From NCBI GenBank assembly GCA_934272845.1, contig CAKQSF010000005.1, positions 1 through 64,000 of the forward strand: 64,000 nucleotides of DNA, read 5' to 3'. This stretch comes from an uncultured Prevotella sp. Its GTDB lineage: Bacteria > Bacteroidota > Bacteroidia > Bacteroidales > Bacteroidaceae. The notes beneath the pieces were generated by a model. The model made no database searches and was not told the origin of the DNA. It saw only the letters and a list, made by a program, of their open reading frames with translations. The first letter of the stretch is position 1, and each line of letters begins with the position of its first letter. Both the position numbers and the translations under genes were made by a program. Of this stretch, positions 1 to 8,100 are shown one piece after another.

Positions 1-3
1 TAG

Positions 4-76
4 AGCGGAAAACGGGGCTCAAACCCGCGACCCCCAGCTTGGAAGGCTAGTGCTCTATCAACTGAGCTATTTCCGC
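4..76 (-). tRNA. tRNA-Gly (TCC)
   Basis: The reverse complement folds into a complete cloverleaf. The 7-bp acceptor stem pairs GCGGAAA with TTTCCGC, the D stem is GCTC/GAGC, and the anticodon loop CTTCCAA gives anticodon TCC. The T loop is GTTTGAGCC-like, and no CCA is encoded. It is the last of three tRNAs behind hpf, and the transcript probably continues past the left edge of the window. Confidence 0.93.
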
Positions 77-173
77 AGAAAAAAATTTGCGAAGACGTTG
101 CTTCATGTTTTCTCAAATACTCATGGGAATTGTCACAAGAACAAGCGTTTCCGCAAACTCATCATTTCAGAAG

Positions 174-256
174 TGGGTAGTGATGGATTCGAACCACCGA
201 AGTCGAAAGACAGCAGATTTACAGTCTGCCCCATTTGGCCACTCTGGTAACTACCC
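174..256 (-). tRNA. tRNA-Tyr (GTA)
   Basis: An 83-nt type II tRNA with acceptor stem GGGTAGT/ACTACCC and anticodon GTA in the loop CTGTAAA. It has the long variable arm expected of bacterial tRNA-Tyr and a T arm containing GGTTCGAATCC. It lies between tRNA-Thr and tRNA-Gly in the same direction. Confidence 0.95.
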
Positions 257-317
257 TTCATATTATGCGTCCCTTTGCGTCACCTCACCTTCTGGTTTAC
301 CTCCTCTCAACGAGGAG

Positions 318-391
318 AGCCTCTTGTCGGATTCGAACCAACGACCCCGAGATTACAAATCACGTGCTCTGGCCAACTGAGCTAAAGAGGC
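318..391 (-). tRNA. tRNA-Thr (TGT)
   Basis: A 74-nt cloverleaf with acceptor stem GCCTCTT/AAGAGGC, D stem GCTC/GAGC, anticodon loop TTTGTAA (anticodon TGT) and T arm GTTGG-TTCGAAT-CCGAC. The anticodon stem CGTGA/TCTCG has one T-T mismatch in the middle, the only irregularity. It is first in the tRNA run downstream of hpf. Confidence 0.94.
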
Positions 392-494
392 ATGCTCATA
401 TGCATCCATCAGATGTTGTTTTGAACGTCATTTCTGATTTCGGATGCAAAGGTACGCATAATTTATGAAACTTCCAAATTTTTTGGTAAGTTTT

Positions 495-794
495 TTAATA
501 TTTTCTTGCTTTTTCTTTGATTTTGGTCAGTTTCACCTTCATAGCGTCCACACAGAGGTCTATTCCCTCTTCAAATGTGTCACACGTTTTCTCAACGAAT
601 TGTGTTCCGCCAGGTGCTGTCACAGTGATGCTTGTTGTCTTGTTCATAGCAGCCTGTGGCTTTACGACCTTAAATTGCACCTCTACTTTCTGTATCTCTT
701 CGTAAGACTTAACGAGTTTCTCTACTTTCTTTGTAGCGAACTCTTGCAGTTTCTCTGTTGCGTCAAAATGTAGTGACTGAATTTTGATTTCCAT
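495..794 (-). CDS. hpf: Ribosome hibernation-promoting factor (short HPF/RaiA type)
   Basis: A 99-aa HPF/YfiA-family protein. It starts MEIKIQSLHF, contains the basic helix FATKKVEKLVKSYEEI and a typical beta-alpha-beta core, and ends in a lysine-rich tail. Family members bind the 30S decoding centre and silence ribosomes in stationary phase. Its length is that of the short form; the long-form C-terminal dimerisation domain is absent. It lies 17 bp behind xerC and ahead of three tRNA genes, the usual Bacteroidota order rpsU-xerC-hpf-tRNAs. It is probably transcribed from the rpsU promoter. Confidence 0.9.
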   Translation of the reverse strand: MEIKIQSLHFDATEKLQEFATKKVEKLVKSYEEIQKVEVQFKVVKPQAAMNKTTSITVTAPGGTQFVEKTCDTFEEGIDLCVDAMKVKLTKIKEKARKY

Positions 795-811
795 AGTTTT
801 AAGGATTTTAG

Positions 812-1708
812 TTAATCTTTAGACCGAGGATGTGCCCCGGAATACATTCTCTTTAACTCCTCAAATGTCACATGTGTATAGATTTGCGTCGTATTAAGGC
901 TTTCATGCCCTAATAATTTCTGCACGCTTCCCAAGCCTGCACCGTTATTCAGCATCGCTGTTGCAAAAGAGTGTCGTAGCACGTGCGGTGAACGTTTTTT
1001 CATCGACGTAACGAGCGACAGTTTACCTTTCACAATACTATATATTTGATCACAGGTTATCTGTCCACCTTTTTTGTTTCTGAACAACGTCCCACTATCG
1101 TCCGTTGCTGGAGTTTCTTCATCACGCTTTTTCACATATTGCTGTAAAGCGTCAATCATTTCCTCACCGAGCGGCACTATTCGTTGCTTTCGCCTTTTGC
1201 CTGTTACCTTTAACTGTTTTGCGACGTAATCAACGTCTCCATCTCTCAGCGTCGCCAACTCACCGCGTCTTATCCCCGTGCTATATAATAATAATAAAAT
1301 GGTACGCGCACGCACATCATCCATATCATCATAATCCCAGGGTATCTCGTCAAAGAGTTTATCCGCCTCTATTTCTTTTAAAAAATACGGCAGTGCTTTT
1401 TGTCTCTTCGGACCGTTAACGCAATGTGCAGGATCTTTCTTAACAATGCCTTGTCTTAGTGCATATCTATACAGCGACTTCACAGCACTAAGTTTCTTAC
1501 ACGTAGAAGTGGCTTTATATCCACTATCCATCATATTCTCCACCCAGTCTCTGATTATGTCACTATCAACATTCTCTGGAGTCATATCACTGTCGGTCTT
1601 TCTGAGGAAAGCAAGGAAATCTCCTAGTGCCTCTCGATATGTTTCAATCGTTTTCGGCGATGCATCTTTCTCTGCCTCCATGTATCTCAGGAAGTCTTCA
1701 GTAATCAT
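812..1708 (-). CDS. xerC: Site-specific tyrosine recombinase, XerC/XerD family
   Basis: A 298-aa tyrosine recombinase. The N-terminal SAM-like core-binding domain covers about residues 1-90 and the catalytic domain about 105-290. Catalytic residues are visible: R147 in STGIRRGEL, K171 in VTGKRRKQR, H242 and R245 in SPHVLRHSFAT, H268 in LLGHESLN and nucleophile Y277 in TQIYTH. Family members resolve chromosome dimers at dif. Its place between rpsU (49 bp) and hpf (17 bp) is the conserved Bacteroidota position for a housekeeping Xer protein, so I do not read it as a mobile-element integrase. Which Xer subtype it is cannot be settled from this gene alone. Confidence 0.9.
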   Translation of the reverse strand: MITEDFLRYMEAEKDASPKTIETYREALGDFLAFLRKTDSDMTPENVDSDIIRDWVENMMDSGYKATSTCKKLSAVKSLYRYALRQGIVKKDPAHCVNGPKRQKALPYFLKEIEADKLFDEIPWDYDDMDDVRARTILLLLYSTGIRRGELATLRDGDVDYVAKQLKVTGKRRKQRIVPLGEEMIDALQQYVKKRDEETPATDDSGTLFRNKKGGQITCDQIYSIVKGKLSLVTSMKKRSPHVLRHSFATAMLNNGAGLGSVQKLLGHESLNTTQIYTHVTFEELKRMYSGAHPRSKD

Positions 1709-1757
1709 GATGCGAATTTACTAAAACAAATTCAGTCCACCAAATTTTTAGCGAGTT

Positions 1758-1952
1758 TTAACACTCTTCGCTCTGACGGAGTTTCTGCACGTAGATAGCG
1801 TGCTCCATCTTGAGTCTCTTCAGTACAGAAGGCTTGTTGAACTGCTGACGTGCACGGAGTTCCTTAACGACACCAGTCTTTTCAAACTTTCTCTTAAACT
1901 TCTTGAGGGCTCTTTCGATGTTCTCGCCTTCCTTTACAGGTACAATAATCAT
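1758..1952 (-). CDS. rpsU: Small ribosomal subunit protein bS21
   Basis: A 64-aa basic protein with the bS21 signature: MIIVPVKEGENIERALKKFK at the start, then KELRARQQFNKPSVLKR. bS21 sits near the 3' end of 16S rRNA; in Bacteroidota it has been implicated in masking the anti-Shine-Dalgarno. The leader directly before the ATG is A-rich (AAAGCAAAAACA) with no Shine-Dalgarno, so the self-regulating strong-SD arrangement reported for some Flavobacteriia is not visible here. It is first gene of the rpsU-xerC-hpf-tRNA unit, with a good promoter at 2020-2051. Confidence 0.95.
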   Translation of the reverse strand: MIIVPVKEGENIERALKKFKRKFEKTGVVKELRARQQFNKPSVLKRLKMEHAIYVQKLRQSEEC

Positions 1953-2019
1953 TGTTTTTGCTTTTTGTTTTTAATGTTAATAATTTGTTCTATGCGGCAC
2001 TATACCGCAAATTCGGGTG

Positions 2020-2051
2020 CAAAATTACTAATTTTTCACGACATAGCCAAA
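2020..2051 (-). promoter_or_regulatory. Bacteroidota-type promoter of the rpsU operon
   Basis: On the minus strand, TAATTTTG (2020-2027) matches the -7 box TAnnTTTG, and TTTG at 2048-2051 fits the -33 box with 20 bp between them. The predicted leader to rpsU is about 60 nt. Confidence 0.7.
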
Positions 2052-2193
2052 CTTTTCCTTGGAAATTATTAATATTAAACACTTTAGGGGTTATCATTTT
2101 GCTAATTTCCTGTTATCTGGCGAATATAAATAGAATGCGTTGGCGCAATTACGTACTTCACTGTCAGTGTATGCATTGCTGTGTTACACCGCC

Positions 2194-2658
2194 CTACACC
2201 TCAAAACTATCTATGCGTAGTTTCAGTAGTCCTGCTGGCACTCGCACTTCCACGATGTCGCCTTGTTTTTTGTTCAACAGCGCCTGGGCGATAGGTGATT
2301 TCACCGAAATCTTGCCTTCTGCCATATCTGCCTCCGTGGGGCTTACTATGGTGTACGACATTGTCCTGTTGTTGCCGAGGTTGGTCATCTGTACCTTGCT
2401 CAACAGTCCCACGCAGTCTGTCTTCAGTATCGACTTGTCTATCACTCGTGCATTCTCCAGTCTCTTCTGCTTAAAGCGTATTCTGCTCAGCAGTCGTCCC
2501 TGTTCACGCTTTGCAGCATGATATTCAAAATTCTCGCTAAGGTCGCCTTTGTCACGTGCCTCAGCAATGGCATCGCGCACCTGGGGCAGGTCTACTGTCT
2601 CCAACTGGCGCAACTCTGCTACGAGTTTATCGTAGCCCTCTTGTGACATATAATCCAT
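2194..2658 (-). CDS. greA: Transcription elongation factor GreA
   Basis: A 154-aa protein that rescues backtracked RNA polymerase by stimulating transcript cleavage. The N-terminal coiled coil holds the acidic tip and the motif RDKGDLSENFEYHAAKREQG (about residues 39-58). The C-terminal FKBP-like half contains VSPTEADMAEGKISVKSPIA and ends in a hydrophobic strand. The frame is open upstream to 2745, but I start at MDYMSQEGY because that matches family N-termini and because a -7 box at 2679-2686 lies inside the longer version. Confidence 0.93.
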   Translation of the reverse strand: MDYMSQEGYDKLVAELRQLETVDLPQVRDAIAEARDKGDLSENFEYHAAKREQGRLLSRIRFKQKRLENARVIDKSILKTDCVGLLSKVQMTNLGNNRTMSYTIVSPTEADMAEGKISVKSPIAQALLNKKQGDIVEVRVPAGLLKLRIDSFEV

Positions 2659-2678
2659 CTTCTTTTTCTTTTTGTGTA

Positions 2679-2710
2679 CAAAGGTATTACTTTTATTTGT
2701 AACGCCCAAA
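2679..2710 (-). promoter_or_regulatory. greA promoter
   Basis: Minus-strand TACCTTTG at 2679-2686 (-7) and TTTG at 2707-2710 (-33), spaced 20 bp. The predicted start lies just upstream of ATG 2658, giving a leader of about 15 nt. Confidence 0.65.
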
Positions 2711-2755
2711 TTTTCTTTGGTTTCTCTGCCCGTGGAATATGCCAAGACGACTACT

Positions 2756-3283
2756 TTATCTGCTATTGCGTCTTTCTATTTCTAACAGTATCTTCTTTGC
2801 TTCCAGTCCACCAGCGAATCCTGTCAAAGTATGGTTGGTTCCTATTACGCGGTGACACGGTATGATAATGCTTATCCCATTTGCCCCTACCGCTTGCGCC
2901 ACAGCCCTTACGCCTTTTACGTTGTCTACCTTCACGGCAATGTCCTTGTACGACCTTGTCTCGCCATAAGGTATCTCTTGCAGTGCCTCCCACACACGCT
3001 TCTGGAACTCTGTCCCCACTGTATGCAGGGGTATATTGAAGGTCTTACGGTGACCTGCGAAGTACTCGTCTAGTTGGCACACGGTCTGTTGCAACACGTC
3101 GGTCGATTCTTCTATGTATTCTACATTCATCAGTCGTGCCAGTCTGCGCTTGTTGCACTCAGCACAAGGTTTGTCGTACCAATCGCACAGACACAGTTTA
3201 TCGTCCACCGAAGCAAGGATTATCCTGCCGCACGGTGAGTCGTAATACTGCACGCAGGCTATGGTTTGTTTCTCGTACCTCAT
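2756..3283 (-). CDS. ogt: Methylated-DNA--[protein]-cysteine S-methyltransferase
   Basis: A 175-aa O6-alkylguanine repair protein. The active-site motif IIIPCHRVIG (about residues 138-147) carries the acceptor cysteine, preceded by the DNA-binding helix EIPYGETRSYKDIA and the arginine-finger region VRAVAQAVGANG. The N-terminal ribonuclease-H-like domain is full. Residues 25-45 carry three cysteines (CLCDWYDKPCAEC), a small oddity. No AdaA/AraC domain is fused, so this is the stand-alone repair form. It has its own promoter and is followed by greA in the same direction. Confidence 0.92.
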   Translation of the reverse strand: MRYEKQTIACVQYYDSPCGRIILASVDDKLCLCDWYDKPCAECNKRRLARLMNVEYIEESTDVLQQTVCQLDEYFAGHRKTFNIPLHTVGTEFQKRVWEALQEIPYGETRSYKDIAVKVDNVKGVRAVAQAVGANGISIIIPCHRVIGTNHTLTGFAGGLEAKKILLEIERRNSR

Positions 3284-3375
3284 TCTTTCTCCTATTCTGC
3301 ATGTACACTTCTCTTACTTTATACTTTGTACACTGCCTTAGTGTTCATTTCTCTTCTTCTGTCTCTTTACGATGA

Positions 3376-3407
3376 CAAAGGTATCTATTTTTTATCTAAT
3401 AAGCAAA
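3376..3407 (-). promoter_or_regulatory. ogt promoter
   Basis: Minus-strand TACCTTTG at 3376-3383 with TTTG at 3404-3407, 20 bp apart, a close match to the Bacteroidota -7/-33 pattern. The leader is about 85 nt. Confidence 0.6.
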
Positions 3408-3564
3408 TTATGATGGTCAAAAGGCCTGTTAGAGCAATTTATATACCCTAAGCCATCTTCTTCATGGTTAAATTGAAGTTAATATTCTTTCTTTTTCTAA
3501 AAACACTTTTAGCCATTGCTTTGGCTCCCTGTGTAAGGTCTGTTATTGTATAATTCATTTTTAC

Positions 3565-3656
3565 TAACGCGTTGGTGGAATTTAAACGTATTAATTTTAC
3601 AGTAAATGCGGGCTGTAAGCCCAACAAGTATAGCCCGCTAATTCCGCCAACGCGTT
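3565..3656. repeat. REP-like inverted repeat (copy 1)
   Basis: The 16-nt arms AACGCGTTGGTGGAAT (3565-3580) and ATTCCGCCAACGCGTT (3641-3656) pair with one G-U. An inner hairpin GCGGGCTGTAAGCC sits between. A shorter related copy occurs at 57392-57443. It lies in the otherwise featureless 3410-3660 stretch after the ogt promoter. Confidence 0.6.
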
Positions 3657-3661
3657 TTTAT

Positions 3662-3860
3662 TAAGTAAGTATTCAAAATTATTTTTATAAATAAGTAAGT
3701 TAATGTTCTTGTATTATTTGGAATATTTAATACAGTCTCTTTTGGTCATCTGCTTCCCCTGTTTTCTGTCACAATGCCCGCATTGCTCCCTCAAACAGTG
3801 AAACCAGCTGACTCAAAATAGCCTATATTAAATATTAAAATAATTTTGAACACTTACTTA
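3662..3860 (+). repeat. MITE-like element, copy A (internally deleted)
   Basis: A 199-bp element with near-perfect 22-bp terminal inverted repeats: TAAGTAAGTATTCAAAATTA at the left, and the right end reverse-complements to TAAGTAAGTGTTCAAAATTA. The interior is shared with copies at 8101-8336 and 42851-43083, but this copy lacks the CCCCCGTTACCGGGGG hairpin. No coding potential. Its right end lies 51 bp beyond the stop of the VWA gene. Confidence 0.8.
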
Positions 3861-3911
3861 ATATTGAAAAATAAACGTAATTAGATTTGAAACTTTGTCT
3901 CTCTTTGCTCT

Positions 3912-5168
3912 TTACACGTCAGCCTCTCGTACATACGGCAGGAAACTGGCTGGCACATAAACGTTACCAAAACCATATGCAGAGCAGAACAGTGGGGCTA
4001 TCTGACGTGGCGTATAGCCTGCATTACCACACCCTATGGCTGTCAGCATGAACTTCTTATTAGGATGCAGAACGGCATATTCTGTGAAACGCTCAACTGC
4101 CATTCTAATTTCTTCAAACGTGCAACCTACTGAAGGAATGGCATAACTCTGTCCCTGTATGCCTTCCGCCTGTCCCATCACCGCACCGAATCGGGATAAG
4201 GCAATATAGGCAGCACCTCCATTGTGCTTTCCAAAGACATTGCTACCAAACACAAAGACTTCATTAGGAGCAAGGGAACTAATAAATTGTGGAGCAACTC
4301 GCTCGCCCTCTGTAAAATAGTTCTCGTTCATGGCTCCGAACATTTCTTCGCGTTCTTCTTCGCAAGCATTTCTGAAGGCATCCCTCTTACGCAGATAAGC
4401 CATCTTCTTCATATACGCCCCTTGGCTGCGACGCTCACAATCAAACATCTCTTTCATACCAGCATCTGTCTGATCAAACTTCATATAACTGTCTATGCCA
4501 AGGTCGCGCGAGGTACTCTTCACATCAATATTCGCCCCTATAAAAGTGAAGAGCCAGCCTTTCTTCTTCATACTTTTAATCAACGATACTATTGAGGCAT
4601 GACTCCATTGCTTTGAAGCATTCTCATAACCGTCCGTTATAATCGTAACCTTCGCTATTGAGTCTGTACTGGTAGCAATCTTTTGTAGTTTACTAACGGT
4701 GTTACCTATTGCATCATAAAGGGGAGTACAAGCATTGGGTCTATAATCTTTTGCTATCAGGTCCTTTACGTCTTCTATGGGTTTGTTCTCAAACAGATAA
4801 CGTGATTTTGACGTATCAAAACAATAGATAGACACATACTGCCTCTGCTCTTTGTTCTCTTTTGCCGTAGCGCGAATACCATTGAGTGTCTCGTTACATC
4901 CAGATATAGTCTGATTTGTTACGCCACCCATTGAACCACTTTCATCAAGGATGATAAGGTTATACACGTCTGAGGTCGGTTCACTTTTGTCATGTGGCTC
5001 TGATGCTGCTTCACACGATTTTGGAGCCTCTTCACTCTTACCGCTTTCTTCATCTTTCTGTACCCGTTCTGAAGCGTCTGATACTGATGACTCTACTACT
5101 CTTTTCTTGTCTTCGACCTGCAAATTTACAGTGGAAGACTTCTTGCTAAATAGACTTAGAATTTTCAT
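3912..5168 (-). CDS. VWA domain fused to a C-terminal macro-like (A1S_2505-type) domain
   Basis: A 418-aa protein with no signal peptide or membrane segment. Residues 12-68 are a low-complexity Ser/Glu/Lys linker. Residues 70-255 are a von Willebrand A domain with a complete MIDAS: DESGS at 75-79, T148 in NACTPL and D179 in IITDGYEN. Residues 300-412 hold the motifs FVFGSNVFGKHNGGAA, GIQGQSYAIPS and LTAIGCGNAGY, which resemble the macro-like fold found in phage A1S_2505-type proteins. That assignment is from memory of the motifs, not a search. VWA proteins of this soluble type often scaffold stress or conflict systems, but no partner gene lies next to it. It stands alone between a repeat array and a MITE-like element. 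Confidence 0.75.
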   Translation of the reverse strand: MKILSLFSKKSSTVNLQVEDKKRVVESSVSDASERVQKDEESGKSEEAPKSCEAASEPHDKSEPTSDVYNLIILDESGSMGGVTNQTISGCNETLNGIRATAKENKEQRQYVSIYCFDTSKSRYLFENKPIEDVKDLIAKDYRPNACTPLYDAIGNTVSKLQKIATSTDSIAKVTIITDGYENASKQWSHASIVSLIKSMKKKGWLFTFIGANIDVKSTSRDLGIDSYMKFDQTDAGMKEMFDCERRSQGAYMKKMAYLRKRDAFRNACEEEREEMFGAMNENYFTEGERVAPQFISSLAPNEVFVFGSNVFGKHNGGAAYIALSRFGAVMGQAEGIQGQSYAIPSVGCTFEEIRMAVERFTEYAVLHPNKKFMLTAIGCGNAGYTPRQIAPLFCSAYGFGNVYVPASFLPYVREADV

Positions 5169-5210
5169 TTCTTTACTCTTGATTAATTATTGTTTTGTGT
5201 AAATATAACG

Positions 5211-5241
5211 CAAAGATATTTATTTTGTTTTGATTAACAAA
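5211..5241 (-). promoter_or_regulatory. Promoter of the VWA-macro gene
   Basis: Minus-strand TATCTTTG at 5211-5218 (-7) and TTTG at 5238-5241 (-33), 19 bp apart, with a leader of about 40 nt before ATG 5168. Confidence 0.6.
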
Positions 5242-5423
5242 ATGTTTATGTGTATTTCTTACACTAAAGGGCTATTTTTAACTTTTGTTTACAGTCACAT
5301 TACGTTTAATAACTATTCTGTTCACCACAGGGGCCTTCCCCTGAGCAAAACAGGAAATAACAACACTAGACAGACTCAATCGCAAGTTCTCTGTAACGCA
5401 GGGATGATACATGTTATATAGAA

Positions 5424-5955
5424 GCGATAATTAAATGGCGACTACGTGCAAAGTATAGTAATGGTAACTATGTGCAATGGATAAAATTAGCCTGGAAGGC
5501 TGTACTATGAGTAACCGTGGGCGAAGCCTACGGACTTGGCATAGAAAGGGAAATACCAGCCTGGAAGGCTGTACACTACCGATAATGTACAGCCTTCCAG
5601 GCTGAGAATAGGGAGAGTATCTTAAATCCGTGGGCGGTGCCTACGGACTTGGCATAGGAAGAAAAATACCAGCCTGGAGGGCTGTACACTACCAATAATG
5701 TACAGCCTTCCAGGCTGAGAATAGGGAGAGTATCTTAAATCCGTGGGCGGTGCCCACGGTTACTCATAGTATTGGCTTCCAGCCAAGGCAAGCGGCAAAG
5801 CCGAGTTCAGCCAAAGAATTGCTAACGTTGCTTCAAAATATTGGCTTCTTGCTAAGGCAAGCGGCAAAGCCGAGTTCAGCCAAAGAAAGTTTAACTGTGA
5901 CATAGTAAGAAAGCGCGCACGTAAATGAAGGCTTTGGTTAACGCAACTATCGCTG
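5424..5955. repeat. Hairpin-array cassette 1 (two 113-bp units)
   Basis: The cassette begins GCGATAATT and ends ACTATCGCTGAA, i.e. inverted termini. Inside, two 113-bp units start at 5551 and 5664. Each holds an 18-bp stem (CAGCCTGGAAGGCTGTAC pairing with GTACAGCCTTCCAGGCTG) and a second hairpin of CCGTGGGC/GCCCACGG type. A tail with TTGGCTTCCAGCCAA-type hairpins follows and is partly duplicated. No credible gene. Confidence 0.85.
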
Positions 5956-5980
5956 AATGATTACATGAATGAAGTAACTT

Positions 5981-6560
5981 TTCAGCGATAATTTAAGGGT
6001 GACTACGTGCAAAATATAGTAATGGTAACTATGTGCAATGGATAAAATTAGCCTGGAAGGCTATACTATGAGTAACCGTGGGCGAAGCCTACGGACTTGG
6101 CATAGAAAGGAAAATACCAGCCTGGAAGGCTGTACATTATTGATAGTGTACAGCCTTCCAGGCTGAGAATAGGGAGAGTATCTAAAATCCGTGGGCGATG
6201 CCCACGGACTTGGCATAGGAAGGAAAATACCAGCCTGGAGGGCTGTACACTACCAATAATGTACAGCCTTCCAGGCTGAGAATAGGGAGAGTATCTAAAA
6301 TCCGTGGGCGATGCCCACGGACTTGGCATAGGAAGGAAAATACCAGCCTGGAGGGCTGTACACTATCAATAATGTACATCCTTTCAGGCTGAGAATAGCG
6401 AGAGTATCTTAAATCCGTGGGCGATGCCCACGGTTACTCATAGTATTGGCTTCCAGCCAAGGCAAGCGACAAAGCCGAGTTCAGCCAAAGAAAGTTTAAC
6501 TGTGACATAGTGAGAAAGCGCGCACGTAAAAGAAGGCTTTGGTTAACGTGACTATCGCAG
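5981..6560. repeat. Hairpin-array cassette 2 (three 113-bp units)
   Basis: The same head and tail as cassette 1, but with three 113-bp units starting at 6112, 6225 and 6338. The left terminus TTCAGCGATAAT mirrors the right terminus of cassette 1. A 15-bp direct repeat, ACAGTCACATTACGT, lies outside both cassettes at 5291-5305 and 6562-6576. Short reading frames here are by-products of the repeats. Confidence 0.85.
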
Positions 6561-6650
6561 AACAGTCACATTACGTATAATTACAATTCTAAGAACCATT
6601 CAGAACTTATTTTTTAGCACAGAGAAAAGTCGCTTTACGTATATTTTTAC

Positions 6651-6658
6651 TACCTTTG
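6651..6658 (+). promoter_or_regulatory. Promoter -7 box of the DUF362 gene
   Basis: TACCTTTG, 25 bp before ATG 6684. It lies just beyond the repeat array and its flanking 15-bp repeat. Confidence 0.6.
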
Positions 6659-6683
6659 CACAGAAATTCAAACTATCAGAAAT

Positions 6684-8015
6684 ATGGGGAATAGAAAAGG
6701 AAAGAATATCATCAGCCGCATCAAGGCTCTGATATTACCAACATTTATGCTTTGTGCTCCTTTGTCGCAAGCATCTGCTCAGGAACTACATTTTGAGTCG
6801 AATAAGCCCATAGGCGAGGCTAAAGGCATCTTTCCTGGTAGAGTAACATGGGTAAGAGACTCCCTGGTAGCGCTGTGGAATGGGCATGATGGTCATTGGT
6901 GGGACGAAGGAAACATCGACCTGAAGCGTCTTAACGAAATGTACGACCGTTCGCTATGCGCTTTATCTGGAGAACAATCTGTAAAGAAAGCATGGAAAAG
7001 TATTTTCAATTACTATAATTCTCATAACAATCGCGGCAGTCACGGTTACAAAAAAGGGGAACAGTTGGTTATAAAGATTAATATGAACAACACTTACAGC
7101 ACTTCTGACCATGACAACGACATAGACCAATCTCCACAGGCTACCATAGCCATTCTCCGCCAACTGACTAACAACGCTGGCGTGCCACAAGAATGTATCA
7201 CGGTGTATGACGCTACGATTGGTTGGAAGACAAGGGCCATGCCCGACAGAATTTACCTGCCTGTACACCGTTTGTTCCCTAATGTAAGATGGATGAGTGC
7301 CACTGGTTCTGCTGGAGTCGACTCCGCCCACTGGGTGAAGGATGCCATCTCTTACACTGACCCAAGCGTTACTCTTGGCACTGTGTTACCTAAGGCTGTG
7401 GTGGAAGCATCTTACATCATCAACATGGCACTGCTGAAGGGCCACGAGATTACTGGTGTCACGCTATGCGCAAAGAATCACTTTGGTTCTATCCCCTTCC
7501 CCGCAAAGATGCATAACACGCATACTGTAAGTCAGATGTCGGGCAAGGAAGGCGACTATAGCGCGTATGTTGACCTGATGGGGTGCCCTAATCTTGGCAA
7601 GAAGACCTTATTATATATAGTAGACGGGCTTTATGGTATGCAGACTAACGTAGGTGCTCCTAAACCAGAGCGTGACCGATGGAAGATGTTTGGCGGACAG
7701 TGGAGCGGCAGTTACTTTATGTCTCTCGACCCAGTTGCCATTGAATGCGTAGGCCTCGACTTCCTTTTTGCGGAGTATGGCAAGGAACTGGGCTTCAGTG
7801 GTGCACCACAATTCAAGAAAGGGTCAAGCCTGAACTGCGACAATTACCTTAAAGAAGCAGCGAGAGGATGGAACGCGCAGTGGGGAGACTACCGTCCGAA
7901 CGGTGTCAAAACTGGTAGTTTGGGAGTATTTGAACATTGGAACAACGCTCAAGACAAACAATACAGCAGGAACATGGGACTCAAGAAAGGCATCGAGTTG
8001 TTCATTGTAAAATAA
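6684..8015 (+). CDS. Exported DUF362 family protein
   Basis: A 443-aa protein with an N-terminal signal peptide (about residues 1-32, ending ASAQ). The body matches DUF362 in motifs I recognise: KINMNN, the region SYIINMALLKGHEITGVTL and the FMSLDPVAIECVGLDFLF stretch near residue 350. DUF362 proteins are often linked to iron-sulphur or redox functions, but no ferredoxin-type cysteine cluster is present, so the biochemical role is unknown. It is monocistronic: a promoter at 6651 and a MITE-like element 85 bp after the stop. Confidence 0.8.
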   Translation: MGNRKGKNIISRIKALILPTFMLCAPLSQASAQELHFESNKPIGEAKGIFPGRVTWVRDSLVALWNGHDGHWWDEGNIDLKRLNEMYDRSLCALSGEQSVKKAWKSIFNYYNSHNNRGSHGYKKGEQLVIKINMNNTYSTSDHDNDIDQSPQATIAILRQLTNNAGVPQECITVYDATIGWKTRAMPDRIYLPVHRLFPNVRWMSATGSAGVDSAHWVKDAISYTDPSVTLGTVLPKAVVEASYIINMALLKGHEITGVTLCAKNHFGSIPFPAKMHNTHTVSQMSGKEGDYSAYVDLMGCPNLGKKTLLYIVDGLYGMQTNVGAPKPERDRWKMFGGQWSGSYFMSLDPVAIECVGLDFLFAEYGKELGFSGAPQFKKGSSLNCDNYLKEAARGWNAQWGDYRPNGVKTGSLGVFEHWNNAQDKQYSRNMGLKKGIELFIVK

Positions 8016-8100
8016 ACCATCATTAAGTCCTTATACTGTTTTTGGGTATTTCCATAAGGGTGGTTCTATAAATTACCTCCGTTATGTAAAACTTAATTAA

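Noticed and set aside
812..1708. Integrase of a genomic island next to tRNA genes
   Set aside because: Although a tyrosine recombinase beside tRNAs suggests an island, the rpsU-xerC-hpf-tRNA order is the normal housekeeping arrangement in Bacteroidota, and no attachment-site duplication or cargo is seen.
1758..1975. Shine-Dalgarno-based autoregulation of rpsU
   Set aside because: The region before the ATG is A-rich with no GGAGG-like sequence.
2658..2745. N-terminal extension of GreA to residue -29
   Set aside because: The extension would include the -7 promoter box and lacks any counterpart in the family.
6066..6379. Frames in the hairpin cassettes (Pro/Ser/Gly-rich repeats)
   Set aside because: Their periodicity follows the 113-bp DNA repeat, which is not a multiple of three; they have no start signals.
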